From assembly GCA_003021175.1 (NCBI GenBank), contig PXQV01000010.1:62001-126000 (forward strand): a stretch of DNA of 64,000 nt. The letters are read 5' to 3'. The position numbers and the translations under genes were made by a program. The number at the start of each line of letters is the position of its first letter. Within the stretch, counting starts at the first letter, position 1. This DNA is from Halobacteriales archaeon QH_7_66_36. Lineage in GTDB: Archaea > Halobacteriota > Halobacteria > Halobacteriales > Haloarculaceae. Positions 16,417 through 25,133 of the stretch are shown in pieces. The notes beneath the pieces are model-generated. The model had not been told where the DNA came from. It ran no database searches and saw nothing but the letters and a program-made list of their open reading frames with translations.

Positions 16417-16995
16417 CTACCCACCCCCGAGCGCGAGGACGACCCGCACGGCGAACAGCATCGTCGCGATGCCGACCACGTCGCCCGTCGTCGTGACCAC
16501 CGGCCCCGCGAGCGTGTCCGGATTGATCCCCCGCCGGTGGCCGATGAACACGACGCCCACCACCGCGAGCGTCAACAGGACGCCAGAGATGACGCCCGCG
16601 ATGAACGCGACGGCAACGAGCGTCGCGAGACTCGCATGATTGCGGCCGAGAGCGACCAGTAATCCGAACCCCGAGAGCGCGGCGAACACGCTCACCAGCA
16701 CGCCGTTTGCCATCGCCGCCGCGATAGCCGCCCGCGTCCGTCTGTCCGCGAAGTCGAACCGCGGCTCGACCAGCCCCTGATGGAGCGCCGAGGCGAGACG
16801 CGCGCCAAGCGAGCCGTACACGTTGCCACGCGTCGCCAGCAGCGCCGGTACGAGCAACAGCAGTCCGGGCACCTGCGACAGCTCCGCCTCCATCCCCCCG
16901 AGGACGACGCCCGCGAACAGCCCGCCGACGGCGCTGACCGCGACCACCGGCAGCGCCTCCCGGTAGGCCTCGGCCGCCGTCGTGCGGATACTCAT
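16417..16995 (-). CDS. MgtE-like membrane domain protein, upstream half of a pair
   Basis: 192 aa from ATG 16995 (MSIRTTAAEAYREA), again only the MgtE membrane domain: PGLLLLVPALLATRGNVYGS and ASALHQG, then GPVVTTTGDVVGI near the end, which parallels the TNTCD motif of its partner. Five spans. Together the two proteins amount to one SLC41-like double domain split into separate chains. The missing cytoplasmic gate means Mg2+ sensing, if any, is different from bacterial MgtE. A longer start upstream would add residues unlike the family. Confidence 0.82.
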   Translation of the reverse strand: MSIRTTAAEAYREALPVVAVSAVGGLFAGVVLGGMEAELSQVPGLLLLVPALLATRGNVYGSLGARLASALHQGLVEPRFDFADRRTRAAIAAAMANGVLVSVFAALSGFGLLVALGRNHASLATLVAVAFIAGVISGVLLTLAVVGVVFIGHRRGINPDTLAGPVVTTTGDVVGIATMLFAVRVVLALGGG

Positions 16996-17041
16996 TACGC
17001 GGGTGTCACGGGGCGGGAGCAAAAGAGCAGCGGACCGACTC

Positions 17042-18424
17042 TCAGTCGCCGAACGGTCCCATCCCGCCCATGCCGCCACCGCCGCCCTGCATCTGCTGCA
17101 TCATCCGCTGCATGTCGCCGTCGCCCATCCCTTGGAACTGCTTCATCACCTGGGCCATCGTCTTGTGCTGTTCGAGGAGTTCCCGCACCGTCTCCTCGCT
17201 CTTGCCGGAGCCGCGAGCGATGCGCTCGACGCGCGACTTGGAGACCGAGCGCGGGTTCGCCATCTCGTCGTCGGTCATCGAGTCCATGACCACCTCGAAG
17301 TCGCGGAGCCGCTCCTGTGTCACGTCCATCGCGTCGTCGGGGAGTTGGTCCATCAGCCCGCCGCCCATGCCGGGGATCATGTCCATCACCTGCGAGAGCG
17401 GTCCCATGTTGTTCATCGCCTCCATCTGCTTGCGCATGTCGTGGAGGGTGAACTCCCCCTCCAGCATCTGCTCGGGGTCCCAGTCGTCCTCCTCGGTGCC
17501 AGTCTCCTCCATCGCGCGCTCGACCCGCTCGGTGAGCTGCTTGAGGTCGCCCATCCCCAGCAGTCGGGAGATAAATCCGTCCGGCTCGAACCGCTCGACG
17601 TCCTGCACCTCCTCGCCGGTGCCGAGGAAGGCGATGGAGGAGTCGGTGCGGTCGACCGCCGCGAGCGCGCCGCCACCCTTCGCCGTCCCGTCGAGCTTGG
17701 TGATGACGACGCCGTCGATGCCGACCGCGGACTCGAAGCTGTCGGCCTGCTCCTTCGCGCCCTGTCCGATGGCGGCGTCGAGGACGAGCAGATTCCGGTC
17801 GGGGTCGACCACCGACTCGATCTGCTCCAGCTCGGAGATGAGTTCGTCCTCCAGCGCGTGTCGCCCCGCGGTGTCGACGATGAGCACGTCGACGTGGGAG
17901 AGCTCCTCCTTCCCCGTCCGGGCGATGTCGACCGGATCGTCGTTGTCGGGGTCGCCGTAGAAGTCCACCTCGGCACGCTCGCACATCTGCTTCGCCTGAT
18001 CGTACGCGCCGGGCCGGAACGTGTCCGTCTGGATCACGCCGGGGCGGAGTCCCTTCTTCGAGAACCACCGCGCCATCTTCGCCGCGGAGGTGGTCTTCCC
18101 CGACCCCTGCAGGCCGGCGAGCACGATGGTCTGCTCTTCGAGCGGCAGGTCCGTCGATTCACCCACCAGACCGACCAGTTCCTCGTAGACGATACGGAGG
18201 ACGTGATCGCGGGCGGTGGTGCCCGACGGTGGCTCCTCTTCTAGCGCTCGCTCTCGGATGTCCTCCGAGAGATCCATCACGAGGTCGACCGCCACGTCCG
18301 CTTGGAGGAGCGACCGCTGGATCTCCTTCACGATCTCCTCGACGTCCTCCTCGCCAAGCCGGGATTTGCCGCGCAGCTTGTCGAGACTGCCGCGGAGCGA
18401 ACTCCCTAAGTCGTCGAGTACCAT
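17042..18424 (-). CDS. srp54: Signal recognition particle GTPase SRP54
   Basis: 460 aa. Binds signal sequences and 7S RNA and, with FtsY, targets ribosomes to the membrane. The N domain covers about 1-95. The G domain has GLQGSGKTT (104-112), [20 protein letters not shown] and GTGEE. The methionine-rich M domain ([20 protein letters not shown]) includes the RNA-binding [13 protein letters not shown]. The tail is Gly/Met rich. It starts at ATG 18424. The partner genes ftsY and pfdA are 3.5 kb away on the same strand, separated by a LysE and a peptidase gene. Confidence 0.97.
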   Translation of the reverse strand: MVLDDLGSSLRGSLDKLRGKSRLGEEDVEEIVKEIQRSLLQADVAVDLVMDLSEDIRERALEEEPPSGTTARDHVLRIVYEELVGLVGESTDLPLEEQTIVLAGLQGSGKTTSAAKMARWFSKKGLRPGVIQTDTFRPGAYDQAKQMCERAEVDFYGDPDNDDPVDIARTGKEELSHVDVLIVDTAGRHALEDELISELEQIESVVDPDRNLLVLDAAIGQGAKEQADSFESAVGIDGVVITKLDGTAKGGGALAAVDRTDSSIAFLGTGEEVQDVERFEPDGFISRLLGMGDLKQLTERVERAMEETGTEEDDWDPEQMLEGEFTLHDMRKQMEAMNNMGPLSQVMDMIPGMGGGLMDQLPDDAMDVTQERLRDFEVVMDSMTDDEMANPRSVSKSRVERIARGSGKSEETVRELLEQHKTMAQVMKQFQGMGDGDMQRMMQQMQGGGGGMGGMGPFGD

Positions 18425-18539
18425 TTACATAGTCTACGCTGCCGACGCGGTAAACGCTTTTCCGTCAGTTCGCGCCACGCTTATCGCTCTCGGGGAAAGA
18501 GCCGACCGCGCTGGACGCCGGATCGGCTCCCCGGTGACG

Positions 18540-18666
18540 GCGGTGTTCAGACAAGCGGGTCGTCGCTCGGCCAAGTAGCCGCGCCGGGTGGGACTGAAAG
18601 GGGCCGGGCGCTTTCTACACTTTGTCGCTGGCTCATCCAACTGAATTCCCCTTCCCTGAACACTAC
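18540..18666 (+). repeat. Interspersed hairpin element, copy C (short core)
   Basis: 127 bases, the shortest copy. The left end GTGTTCAG (18543-18550) pairs with CTGAACAC (18656-18663). The left block reads GGGTGGGACTGAAAGGGGCC as in copy A. The variable core is almost absent (GGGCGCTTTC follows directly). The right block GTCGCTGGCTCATCCAACTG is shared with copy E. It lies between the srp54 start and the LysE gene, so it sits in the upstream region of both. Confidence 0.8.
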
Positions 18667-18700
18667 CCTACTATATGTCATCGGCCACGAACCGACGACC

Positions 18701-19297
18701 GTGCCCGGGCTCCTCGCGTATGTCACGGCCGCGGTCGCGCTGATACTGGCCCCGGGTCCAGACACGGCGTTCGTGCTCGCACAGGCGGTCGGGGCTGGCC
18801 GCGCCGCCGGCGTCCGGGCCGCACTCGGGGTCGCGACCGGCGTCTGCGTCCACACGGTCGCCGCCGTCGCCGGGCTCGCCGCGCTGCTGCGGGCCGCGCC
18901 GGCCGCGTACGACGCCGTCACGCTCGCCGGCGCGGCGTATCTCGCGTATCTGGGCGTCCGAATGCTCCGGGGCGACGGTGCGTTCGACGGCGAGCCACGC
19001 GGCGGCTCGGAAGGGGCGACCGGCGGCTTCCGTCGCGGCCTGCTCACGAACGTCCTGAACCCGAAGGTGGCGCTGTTCTTCGTTGCCTTCCTGCCGCAGT
19101 TCGGTGCCGGGCTGGAACTCCTGCCGCTCGGCGGACTCTACGCGCTCATCACCGCCGGCTACCTCGGCGGAGTCGCGCTGGCGGCCGGCCGCGCTCGGTC
19201 CCTACTCGCCGCAGCGGGAGCACGTCGGTGGCTCGGCCGCATCGCGGGCGGCGTCACGCTCGCGCTGGCCGGCGTCGCCGCTCGTGAGGCGCTGTGA
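18701..19297 (+). CDS. LysE/RhtB-family amino acid exporter
   Basis: 198 aa, six hydrophobic spans. The N-terminal LILAPGPDTAFVLAQAV matches the LysE signature, and the central TNVLNPKVALFFVAFLPQFG is the second conserved motif. The family exports lysine, homoserine, threonine or similar amino acids using the proton gradient. The substrate here is unknown. The start GTG 18701 lies 26 bases after a TATA-like ACTATATG, which fits a leaderless mRNA. Repeat copy C ends 34 bases upstream. Confidence 0.88.
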   Translation: MPGLLAYVTAAVALILAPGPDTAFVLAQAVGAGRAAGVRAALGVATGVCVHTVAAVAGLAALLRAAPAAYDAVTLAGAAYLAYLGVRMLRGDGAFDGEPRGGSEGATGGFRRGLLTNVLNPKVALFFVAFLPQFGAGLELLPLGGLYALITAGYLGGVALAAGRARSLLAAAGARRWLGRIAGGVTLALAGVAAREAL

Positions 19298-19334
19298 GCG
19301 GGGGATTGAAGCCACGGGGCCGCCTGCGGCGAGT

Positions 19335-21353
19335 ATGAGCAACGACCCGGTCGAAGCCGCCGACTATTACGACCTCGTGCGAGTGACCGACGCCCGCGTC
19401 GCCCCGGACGGAGAGACCGTCGCGGTCCTCCGCGAGACGCCCGACACCGGCGAGGCGTACGAGACGACCGTCTACACGGTGCCCGCCGACGGGAGCGACG
19501 ACCCAGAGCGGTTCACCGCGAGCGAGGGCGTGGACGCGGAGCCGCGATGGTCGCCCTCCGGCGACCGACTGGCGTTCGTCTCCGACCGCGGCACCGAAGG
19601 AACGCCCCAACTGCGAGTCGTCTCCGCCGGCGGCGGCGAGTCCGAGCGCGTCACCGACGTGGTCGGCGGCGTCTCCGAGATCGCGTGGGCGCCCGACGGC
19701 ACCCGGATCGCGTTCACGCAGACGACCCGGCCCGAGGAGCGCGAGGCGGGCCACGACATCGAGGCCGACGAGGCGTACGAGCGCGAGGAGCCGGACCCGC
19801 GCGTCGAGGACCGCACCGTCTACCGGGCCTTCCAGTCATACTTCGACGGCGGCCGCTCGCACGTGTACGTGGTCGACCTCGCGAGCGGCGACGTGCGACG
19901 GCTCACCGACGGCGACCGCGACTACAAGTCGCCGGTCTGGGCCGACGACGACTCGCTCTACTACATCGTCAAGGCGGACGTGCCGGACCCCGATGACATC
20001 ATCGAGTTCGACATCGAGCGCGTTCCAGTCGAGGGTGGCGACGTCGAACACGTCCAGACGACGACCGACTACGAGCCGCGACTGGCCGTGGCCGACGACG
20101 GCCGCCTCGCGTACCCCCGCACGCCGCCCGAGCGGTCGTCGATGCGACAGACTGACCTCTGTGTCTTCGACCCCGAAACCGAACGAGAGACGGTCGTCAC
20201 CGCCGACCTCGACCGGGCGCTCCATCGCTCGCGCTCGCTGGCGTGGGACGACGGCGACCTGCTCTTCCTCACGCCGGATTCGGGCCACGTCACCGTCCGG
20301 CGGGCGACCGTCGGCGAGACAGCCGACATCGACACACTCGTCGGTGAGGGCCACGCGACCACGGTCCACGCGGCCGGCGGCACCGTCGCCTTCCCGCGCT
20401 CGACGGCCGAACACCCGGACGACGCGTTCGCCTACGACGGCGAGGTGTCCCGGCTCACCGCGTTCAACGCCGAGTATCTCGACTCGCACGCTGTCGCCGT
20501 CCCCGAGTCGATCACGTTCGAGAGCGACGGCCACGAACTGGACGGGTGGGTACTGACGCCGCCCGAGGCGGAGCCGGGGGAGACGTATCCGCTCGTGGTC
20601 GAGGTCCACGGCGGGCCCCACGTCACGTGGACGGCCGCCGGCTCGATGTGGCACGAGTTCCAGACGCTCGCCGCCCGCGGCTACGTCGTGTTCTGGTCGA
20701 ATCCGCGCGGCTCGCTCGGCTACGGGGCCGACTTCACGCAGGCAATCGCCGAGAACTGGGGCGAGGTGACGATGACGGACGTGCTCGCCGGCGCGGACGC
20801 GGTCGCGGAGCGCGACATCGTGGACGAGGACCAGCAGTTCCTCACCGGCGGCTCCTTCGGCGGCTACATGACCGGCTGGACCATCGGCCACACGGACCGC
20901 TTCGAGGGTGCGGTTGCACAGCGTGGCGTCTTCGATCTGGCCTCCTTCTACGGGTCGACCGACAGTGCGTACAAACTCGTCGAAGGCGACTACGACGCGC
21001 TCCCGTGGGAGGACCCGACGTTCCTCGCGGAGCACTCGCCGGTGAACTACGTCGACGACGTGGAGACGCCGACGCTCGTCGTCCACGCCGAGAAGGACTA
21101 CCGGGTGCCGGTCTGCAACGGCGAGATGTTCTATCGATGCCTGCGCAAGCAGGGCGTCGACACGCGGCTGGTGCGCTACCCGCGCGAGGGTCACGAACTG
21201 TCGCGGTCGGGCGAACCGACCCACGTCGTCGACCGCATCGAGCGCATCGTCCGCTGGTTCGACGGCTACTCCGAGCATCACGATGCCGACCGCGCGCTCG
21301 ACCGCGAGCGCAACGACGGGCTGTCGGCGGGTGACGAGGACGAGGGCGAGTAA
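19335..21353 (+). CDS. S9-family serine peptidase (acylaminoacyl-peptidase/DPP-like)
   Basis: 672 aa. An N-terminal beta-propeller with WSPSGDRLAFVSDRGT-type repeats (about residues 40-410) guards a C-terminal alpha/beta hydrolase. The catalytic triad is Ser in GGSFGGYMTG (about 507), Asp in HAEKDYRVP (about 588) and His in REGHELSRSG (about 619). The family removes N-terminal residues or acylated amino acids from short peptides in the cytoplasm. The acidic tail SAGDEDEGE suits high salt. It starts at ATG 19335. No signal peptide. Confidence 0.93.
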   Translation: MSNDPVEAADYYDLVRVTDARVAPDGETVAVLRETPDTGEAYETTVYTVPADGSDDPERFTASEGVDAEPRWSPSGDRLAFVSDRGTEGTPQLRVVSAGGGESERVTDVVGGVSEIAWAPDGTRIAFTQTTRPEEREAGHDIEADEAYEREEPDPRVEDRTVYRAFQSYFDGGRSHVYVVDLASGDVRRLTDGDRDYKSPVWADDDSLYYIVKADVPDPDDIIEFDIERVPVEGGDVEHVQTTTDYEPRLAVADDGRLAYPRTPPERSSMRQTDLCVFDPETERETVVTADLDRALHRSRSLAWDDGDLLFLTPDSGHVTVRRATVGETADIDTLVGEGHATTVHAAGGTVAFPRSTAEHPDDAFAYDGEVSRLTAFNAEYLDSHAVAVPESITFESDGHELDGWVLTPPEAEPGETYPLVVEVHGGPHVTWTAAGSMWHEFQTLAARGYVVFWSNPRGSLGYGADFTQAIAENWGEVTMTDVLAGADAVAERDIVDEDQQFLTGGSFGGYMTGWTIGHTDRFEGAVAQRGVFDLASFYGSTDSAYKLVEGDYDALPWEDPTFLAEHSPVNYVDDVETPTLVVHAEKDYRVPVCNGEMFYRCLRKQGVDTRLVRYPREGHELSRSGEPTHVVDRIERIVRWFDGYSEHHDADRALDRERNDGLSAGDEDEGE

Positions 21354-21355
21354 AC

Positions 21356-21829
21356 TCAGACTCCACTGACGGTCGCGAGCGCGGCCATCGCGACTGTCCC
21401 CAACGTCGCCAGCGTCATCGCGAGCACGAGCACCGTCTGCGTGTCCACCTCGTCGAGCACCCGCTCGATGAGACGCACGTTCGTCCGGTGGATCGCCCAC
21501 AGCAGCGACAGCGACAGCCGGTGATACTGGAGGAACGTCCCCGCCAGTCCACCCCGCTGTGTATCGCGCGGCGGCCGCCACGTCACGTCGCGAGCGCGCT
21601 CGCCGTCCGTCGGTGCGGTTCGCGCCGCCCGCTCCCCTTCAGCCGTCGAGACCCCCTCGACGCGAGCAGTTCCACCCTCCACGTCGAACAGCGACCGGGC
21701 GCAGAACACACACAGCGTCCGCTCGTCGGTCTCCGTTTCGATCGTGAGCGTCTCGTCGGGCGACACCGACTGCTCGCAGAGTTCACACGTCGTCTCCTGC
21801 TCGGCGGCGACCGTCCGTGTCCGACTCAT
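21356..21829 (-). CDS. Zinc-finger plus C-terminal membrane anchor protein
   Basis: 157 aa from ATG 21829 (MSRTRTVAAEQETTCELCEQ). Two CxxC pairs (CELC near 16 and CVFC near 40) form a probable zinc ribbon. A polar linker, an aromatic amphipathic helix (FLQYHRLSLSLLWAIHRTN) and one hydrophobic C-terminal span follow. The layout suggests a membrane-tethered zinc protein. It is downstream of ftsY by 59 bases on the same strand and converges with the S9 peptidase gene. Function unknown. Confidence 0.75.
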   Translation of the reverse strand: MSRTRTVAAEQETTCELCEQSVSPDETLTIETETDERTLCVFCARSLFDVEGGTARVEGVSTAEGERAARTAPTDGERARDVTWRPPRDTQRGGLAGTFLQYHRLSLSLLWAIHRTNVRLIERVLDEVDTQTVLVLAMTLATLGTVAMAALATVSGV

Positions 21830-21888
21830 CACGAAGCCGTAGCGGCCGCGAGTGCCTAACGGCGGACCCGAACATCGGCGGCAGTTTA

Positions 21889-22929
21889 TCACTCCGTCAG
21901 TCGGTCGACGATGACCTCGGGGTCGAACTGCTCAATGTCGTCGTACCCCTGTCCGGTGCCGAGGAACAGGATCGGCTTGCCGGTCACCTCTGCGATGGAG
22001 ATGGCCGCCCCGCCCTGCGAGTCGGCGTCAGCCTTCGTCAGCACGACGCCGTCGATTTCGGCCGCGTCGTCGAACTGCTCGGCGCGCTTCGTCGCGTCCT
22101 GCCCGGCGACGGCTTCGTCGGCGAACAGCGTCAGGTCCGGGCCGACGACGCGGTCGATCTTCTCCAGTTGCGACATCAGGTCGTTCGACGTGTGGAGCCG
22201 ACCGGCCGTGTCGCCCAGCACGATGTCGACCTCGTTCGCCTCCGCGTACTCGACGGCGTCGTAGATGACCGCCGCCGGGTCGCCGCCCTGCTCGTGGCTG
22301 ATCAGCTTGAGATCGAGGTTGTCGGCGTGTTTCTGGAGCTGCTCGTTCGCGCCGGCCCGGTAGGTGTCGCCGTTGGCGAGCACGACCGAGTAGCCGCGCT
22401 CCTCCAGATACCGGCCGAGCTTGGCGATGGTCGTCGTCTTGCCGACGCCGTTGACGCCGGTGAAGATGATCGTCACCGGCTTCTCGCGGGCGGCGATCTC
22501 CTCGTCGAAGTCGATGCCGCCCACGTCGATGACATCCAACAGCGCGTTGCCGATGGCCTCTCTGACGACGACCTCGCCGCTCTTCACCTGTGCGCGGGCC
22601 TGTCCGACCAACTCCTCGCGCAGTCCCTCGATTATCTCGCTGGCGACGCGCATCTCCACGTCGCCCTGCAGGAGCGCGAACTCCAGCTGTTCGAGCGGCT
22701 CTTCGAGCTCCTCCTCGGTTATCTTCGACTTGCCGGACGCGAACAGCTTCGCGCGTTCGGTGAGGCTGTCGTCGTCACCCTCGGTCGTGTCGGTGTCCGT
22801 ATCGGCGTCGGTCGCCTCCGGGTCGGGCTCTGCCGGCTGGTCGGCTGCGTCAGCCGCCTCGGCCGTGTCGGCTTCGTCTTCGACCTCCTCCTCGAACCGG
22901 CCGAGCTTCTCCTTCAGCGAGTCGAACAT
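21889..22929 (-). CDS. ftsY: SRP receptor GTPase FtsY
   Basis: 346 aa. Membrane-associated receptor for SRP54. An acidic N-terminal A region (AADQPAEPDPEATDADTDTD, about 20-50) precedes the N domain. The G domain shows GVNGVGKTTT, NGDTYRAGA, DTAGRLHT, TKADAD and GTGQGYDDIEQF. The length fits archaeal FtsY. It starts at ATG 22929, one base after the pfdA stop, so it is the last of a tightly spaced rpl18Ae-pfdA-ftsY run. This linkage of a ribosomal protein, prefoldin and the SRP receptor is typical of haloarchaea. Confidence 0.97.
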   Translation of the reverse strand: MFDSLKEKLGRFEEEVEDEADTAEAADAADQPAEPDPEATDADTDTDTTEGDDDSLTERAKLFASGKSKITEEELEEPLEQLEFALLQGDVEMRVASEIIEGLREELVGQARAQVKSGEVVVREAIGNALLDVIDVGGIDFDEEIAAREKPVTIIFTGVNGVGKTTTIAKLGRYLEERGYSVVLANGDTYRAGANEQLQKHADNLDLKLISHEQGGDPAAVIYDAVEYAEANEVDIVLGDTAGRLHTSNDLMSQLEKIDRVVGPDLTLFADEAVAGQDATKRAEQFDDAAEIDGVVLTKADADSQGGAAISIAEVTGKPILFLGTGQGYDDIEQFDPEVIVDRLTE

Positions 22930-22930
22930 C

Positions 22931-23392
22931 CTACTCCTCGTCGTCGCCCATGCCGCCCATCTGCTGTTGCATCTGCTGCATCTGCTGTTGTTGCATCTGC
23001 TGGGCCTGCTGTTCGAGCCGCTCCGTCTCCGTCTCTATCTCGCCGATCTCCTCGCGGAGGTCCTCGATCCGCTCGTCGATGGTCTCCTTCTTGCGTTCGA
23101 GCGTCTCGACGGCCTCCTCGCTGTCGTGTTCCGCGGCGTAGCCGCCGCCCAGCGAGACGATGATCTCGTCGATGTCGTCGACCGTCGCGCGGACGTAGGC
23201 GTCGCCGCCGAGCGGCACCTGCACCGTCGAGTCGGAGTCGAGCACGTCGATGGCCTCGGTCGCCTCGTCGATCTCGACCTGCTCGTCGCGAAGCTCCTCG
23301 ATTTCGCCTTCCAGCGCCTCTTTCTCCTGTTCGAGCGCCTGAATCTGCTGTTGCAGCTCCTGCATCTGACCGCCGCCACCACCGAGGCTCAT
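22931..23392 (-). CDS. pfdA: Prefoldin alpha subunit
   Basis: 153 aa from ATG 23392. Two long coiled-coil arms (QMQELQQQIQALEQEKEALE and DLREEIGEIETETERLEQQ) flank the short beta-hairpin core VQVPLGGDAYVRATV. That layout matches the alpha class of archaeal prefoldin, a hexamer that hands nascent chains to the thermosome. The tail is Gln/Met rich. The start ATGA overlaps the rpl18Ae stop by four bases, and ftsY follows one base after its own stop. Confidence 0.95.
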   Translation of the reverse strand: MSLGGGGGQMQELQQQIQALEQEKEALEGEIEELRDEQVEIDEATEAIDVLDSDSTVQVPLGGDAYVRATVDDIDEIIVSLGGGYAAEHDSEEAVETLERKKETIDERIEDLREEIGEIETETERLEQQAQQMQQQQMQQMQQQMGGMGDDEE

Positions 23393-23562
23393 GCGTCCAC
23401 CCCGCTGATCTCGATTTCGGTGCGCTTCAGTCCGAGCTGGGAGCCGATGTTCGCGTACGTGCGCTCGCGGGCGACCGACTCGTTGGGCGCGTCGACCGAC
23501 ATCTCGAACGCCTGCCGGCCGTCGCGGGCCTGAAACTGACCGCTCACTGTAAACTCGCTCAT
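23389..23562 (-). CDS. Large-subunit ribosomal protein L18Ae (LX)
   Basis: 57 aa from ATG 23562. The sequence FTVSGQFQARDGRQAFE...NESVARERTYANIGSQLGLKR matches archaeal L18Ae/LX, a single-domain form of eukaryotic L18a. It opens the rpl18Ae-pfdA-ftsY operon and overlaps pfdA by four bases. In other haloarchaea this gene usually follows aif6 closely. Here a histidine kinase and a transposon remnant intervene. Confidence 0.93.
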   Translation of the reverse strand: MSEFTVSGQFQARDGRQAFEMSVDAPNESVARERTYANIGSQLGLKRTEIEISGVDA

Positions 23563-23640
23563 ACCAGAAACGGGCCGCGCGAGCGGGAAGTACCTTCCGA
23601 CCTGCCACGGCACCGCTCTGGAGGCGTGAGGGGTTACGCG

Positions 23641-24777
23641 CTACGCCAGCTCGTCGACGCCGGTCATCTCGAAGCGCGCGCCGTCGGCCTCGCTGTCCGT
23701 CGCCGCGGCTGTCCAGCCGTGACCCTCGGCGATGTCGCGGACGATCCGGAGTCCGAAGCCGGTTCCGCCGTCGCTGGTCGTGTAGTCGCGGTCGAACACG
23801 CGTGCGTCGTCGTCCGCGTCGATCCCCGCGCCGTCGTCGGCGACGTAGAACCCGGCCCGCTCGCCGAGCGCGTCGACCGTCACGGTGACGGACTCTCCGC
23901 CGTGTTGCACCGCGTTCCGAAACAGATTCTCGAACAGTTCGCCGAGTCGACTCCGGTCGCCGGCGACGGTTGCGTCGTCGAGTCGCACGTCCAGCGTCGC
24001 GTCGGCCGTGTCGATCCGGTTCCACGCCTGCCGCGCGACCGCCGCGAGTCGGAGTTGCTCGGTCGTCTCGACCACGCGCCCGTCGCGAGCGAGCGTCAGG
24101 AGGTCCTCGATGAGCGTCTCCATGCGGTCGAACGCCGTCTCGGCGTTGTCGAGATGTGACGAGACGGCGTCGTCCTCGGTCTTCTCGGCCGCGAGACCGA
24201 CGTGACCCCGCGCCACCGTCAGCGGATTCCGGAGGTCGTGACTGACGACGCCGGCGAACTCGTCGAGGCGGTCGTTCTCGCGGGTGAGCTGCTGTTCGCG
24301 CTCCTGTAGCAGTCGCTCGCGTTCCACCCGATGGAGCGCCGCGAGAAGCGTGTCGGTGATGATGTCGACGAGCGCCCGGTCGGAGGCGTCGAACGCGTCG
24401 GCTTCGAGTGCGGTGATGACGAAAACGCCCTCGTCCGCGAGCGGATAGACGACGCCGCTCCGCGACGGAGACAGCTCGGCCACCGTCTCGTCGTGGTCGC
24501 GGATGTCGTCAACGATCAGGGGCTCTCCGGCTTCGAACACCGACCAGACAAACCGGTCGACCCGGTCGTCGGGGTCGCGCCGATAGGTCGGCGGCCCGTC
24601 GAGAGCGTCGGGTTCGGACCCCACCAGCGCGAGCGGCCGGAGTTCGTTCGTCTCGGGGTCGTAGTCGTGAAAGCCAGCGAGCGGCGCGTCGATCACGTCG
24701 TGGGCGGCCTCGACCGCGATACGCGCCGTTTCTTGCCGCGTCTCCGCGCGCAGTAGTTCACGGGTGTAGGTGTGCAA
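23641..24777 (-). CDS. GAF-domain sensor histidine kinase
   Basis: At least 378 aa. A GAF domain (GLHTYTRELLRAETRQETA to about residue 160) is followed by HisKA with the phosphoacceptor in FAGVVSHDLRNPLTV and a HATPase domain with LFENLFRNAVQHG (N box), ADDGAGI (G1) and GTGFGLRIVRDIA (G2). No membrane span, so a cytoplasmic sensor. The only close in-frame start is TTG 24777. A plausible ATG at 24839 is out of frame, separated by a G3-A-G5-A-G7 tract. No response regulator is adjacent. It separates L18Ae from aif6. Confidence 0.85.
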   Translation of the reverse strand: MHTYTRELLRAETRQETARIAVEAAHDVIDAPLAGFHDYDPETNELRPLALVGSEPDALDGPPTYRRDPDDRVDRFVWSVFEAGEPLIVDDIRDHDETVAELSPSRSGVVYPLADEGVFVITALEADAFDASDRALVDIITDTLLAALHRVERERLLQEREQQLTRENDRLDEFAGVVSHDLRNPLTVARGHVGLAAEKTEDDAVSSHLDNAETAFDRMETLIEDLLTLARDGRVVETTEQLRLAAVARQAWNRIDTADATLDVRLDDATVAGDRSRLGELFENLFRNAVQHGGESVTVTVDALGERAGFYVADDGAGIDADDDARVFDRDYTTSDGGTGFGLRIVRDIAEGHGWTAAATDSEADGARFEMTGVDELA

Positions 24778-24839
24778 CCCGGTCAGCTTTCGCTCCCGTT
24801 CGGTTGCCTCCTCACCCCCCCTCCCCCTCCCGCCTTCAT

Positions 24840-25133
24840 GACTTGTTACTCTGTTAACTACCGTAATAGTTCCATCGCGTCCGCGGGCGTCAGCGGTTTC
24901 GAGGCAGAGTCTCCAGCAAGGAGTAAGCGAACGAGTAGGCCGGAGAGGACAGAGCGGAAGCAAAGCTCCCGCAGGCGGCCGGACGTAGTCCGGTGACAGC
25001 GAGGTGCTACGCGTCTCGGGCCGTGCGAGCGGGCGAGGCCCGCGCGCAGAAGCCGACAACCCCGCCACGGCCCACGGACTGTTGCCGTCCCTTCCCCTCA
25101 ACGTTAATAAATCATAAGGAACACATCTAACGT
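24840..25133. other. Intergenic region with two perfect hairpins
   Basis: 294 bases without a gene. It holds CCGGAC-GTA-GTCCGG (24979-24993), and a longer stem GGGCCGTG (25018-25025) with CACGGCCC (25066-25073) that encloses GCGGGC-GAG-GCCCGC (25029-25043). The string GGGCCGTGCGAGC and its surroundings recur in the core of repeat copy D (44528-44540). AT-rich sequence (TTAATAAATCATAAGG) follows directly before the tnpB remnant and probably belongs to that element's left end. Confidence 0.5.

Noticed and set aside
24880-25080. RNase P RNA or 7S RNA candidate
   Set aside because: The hairpins are real, but I could not find the conserved RNase P core or the SRP helix 8 motif.
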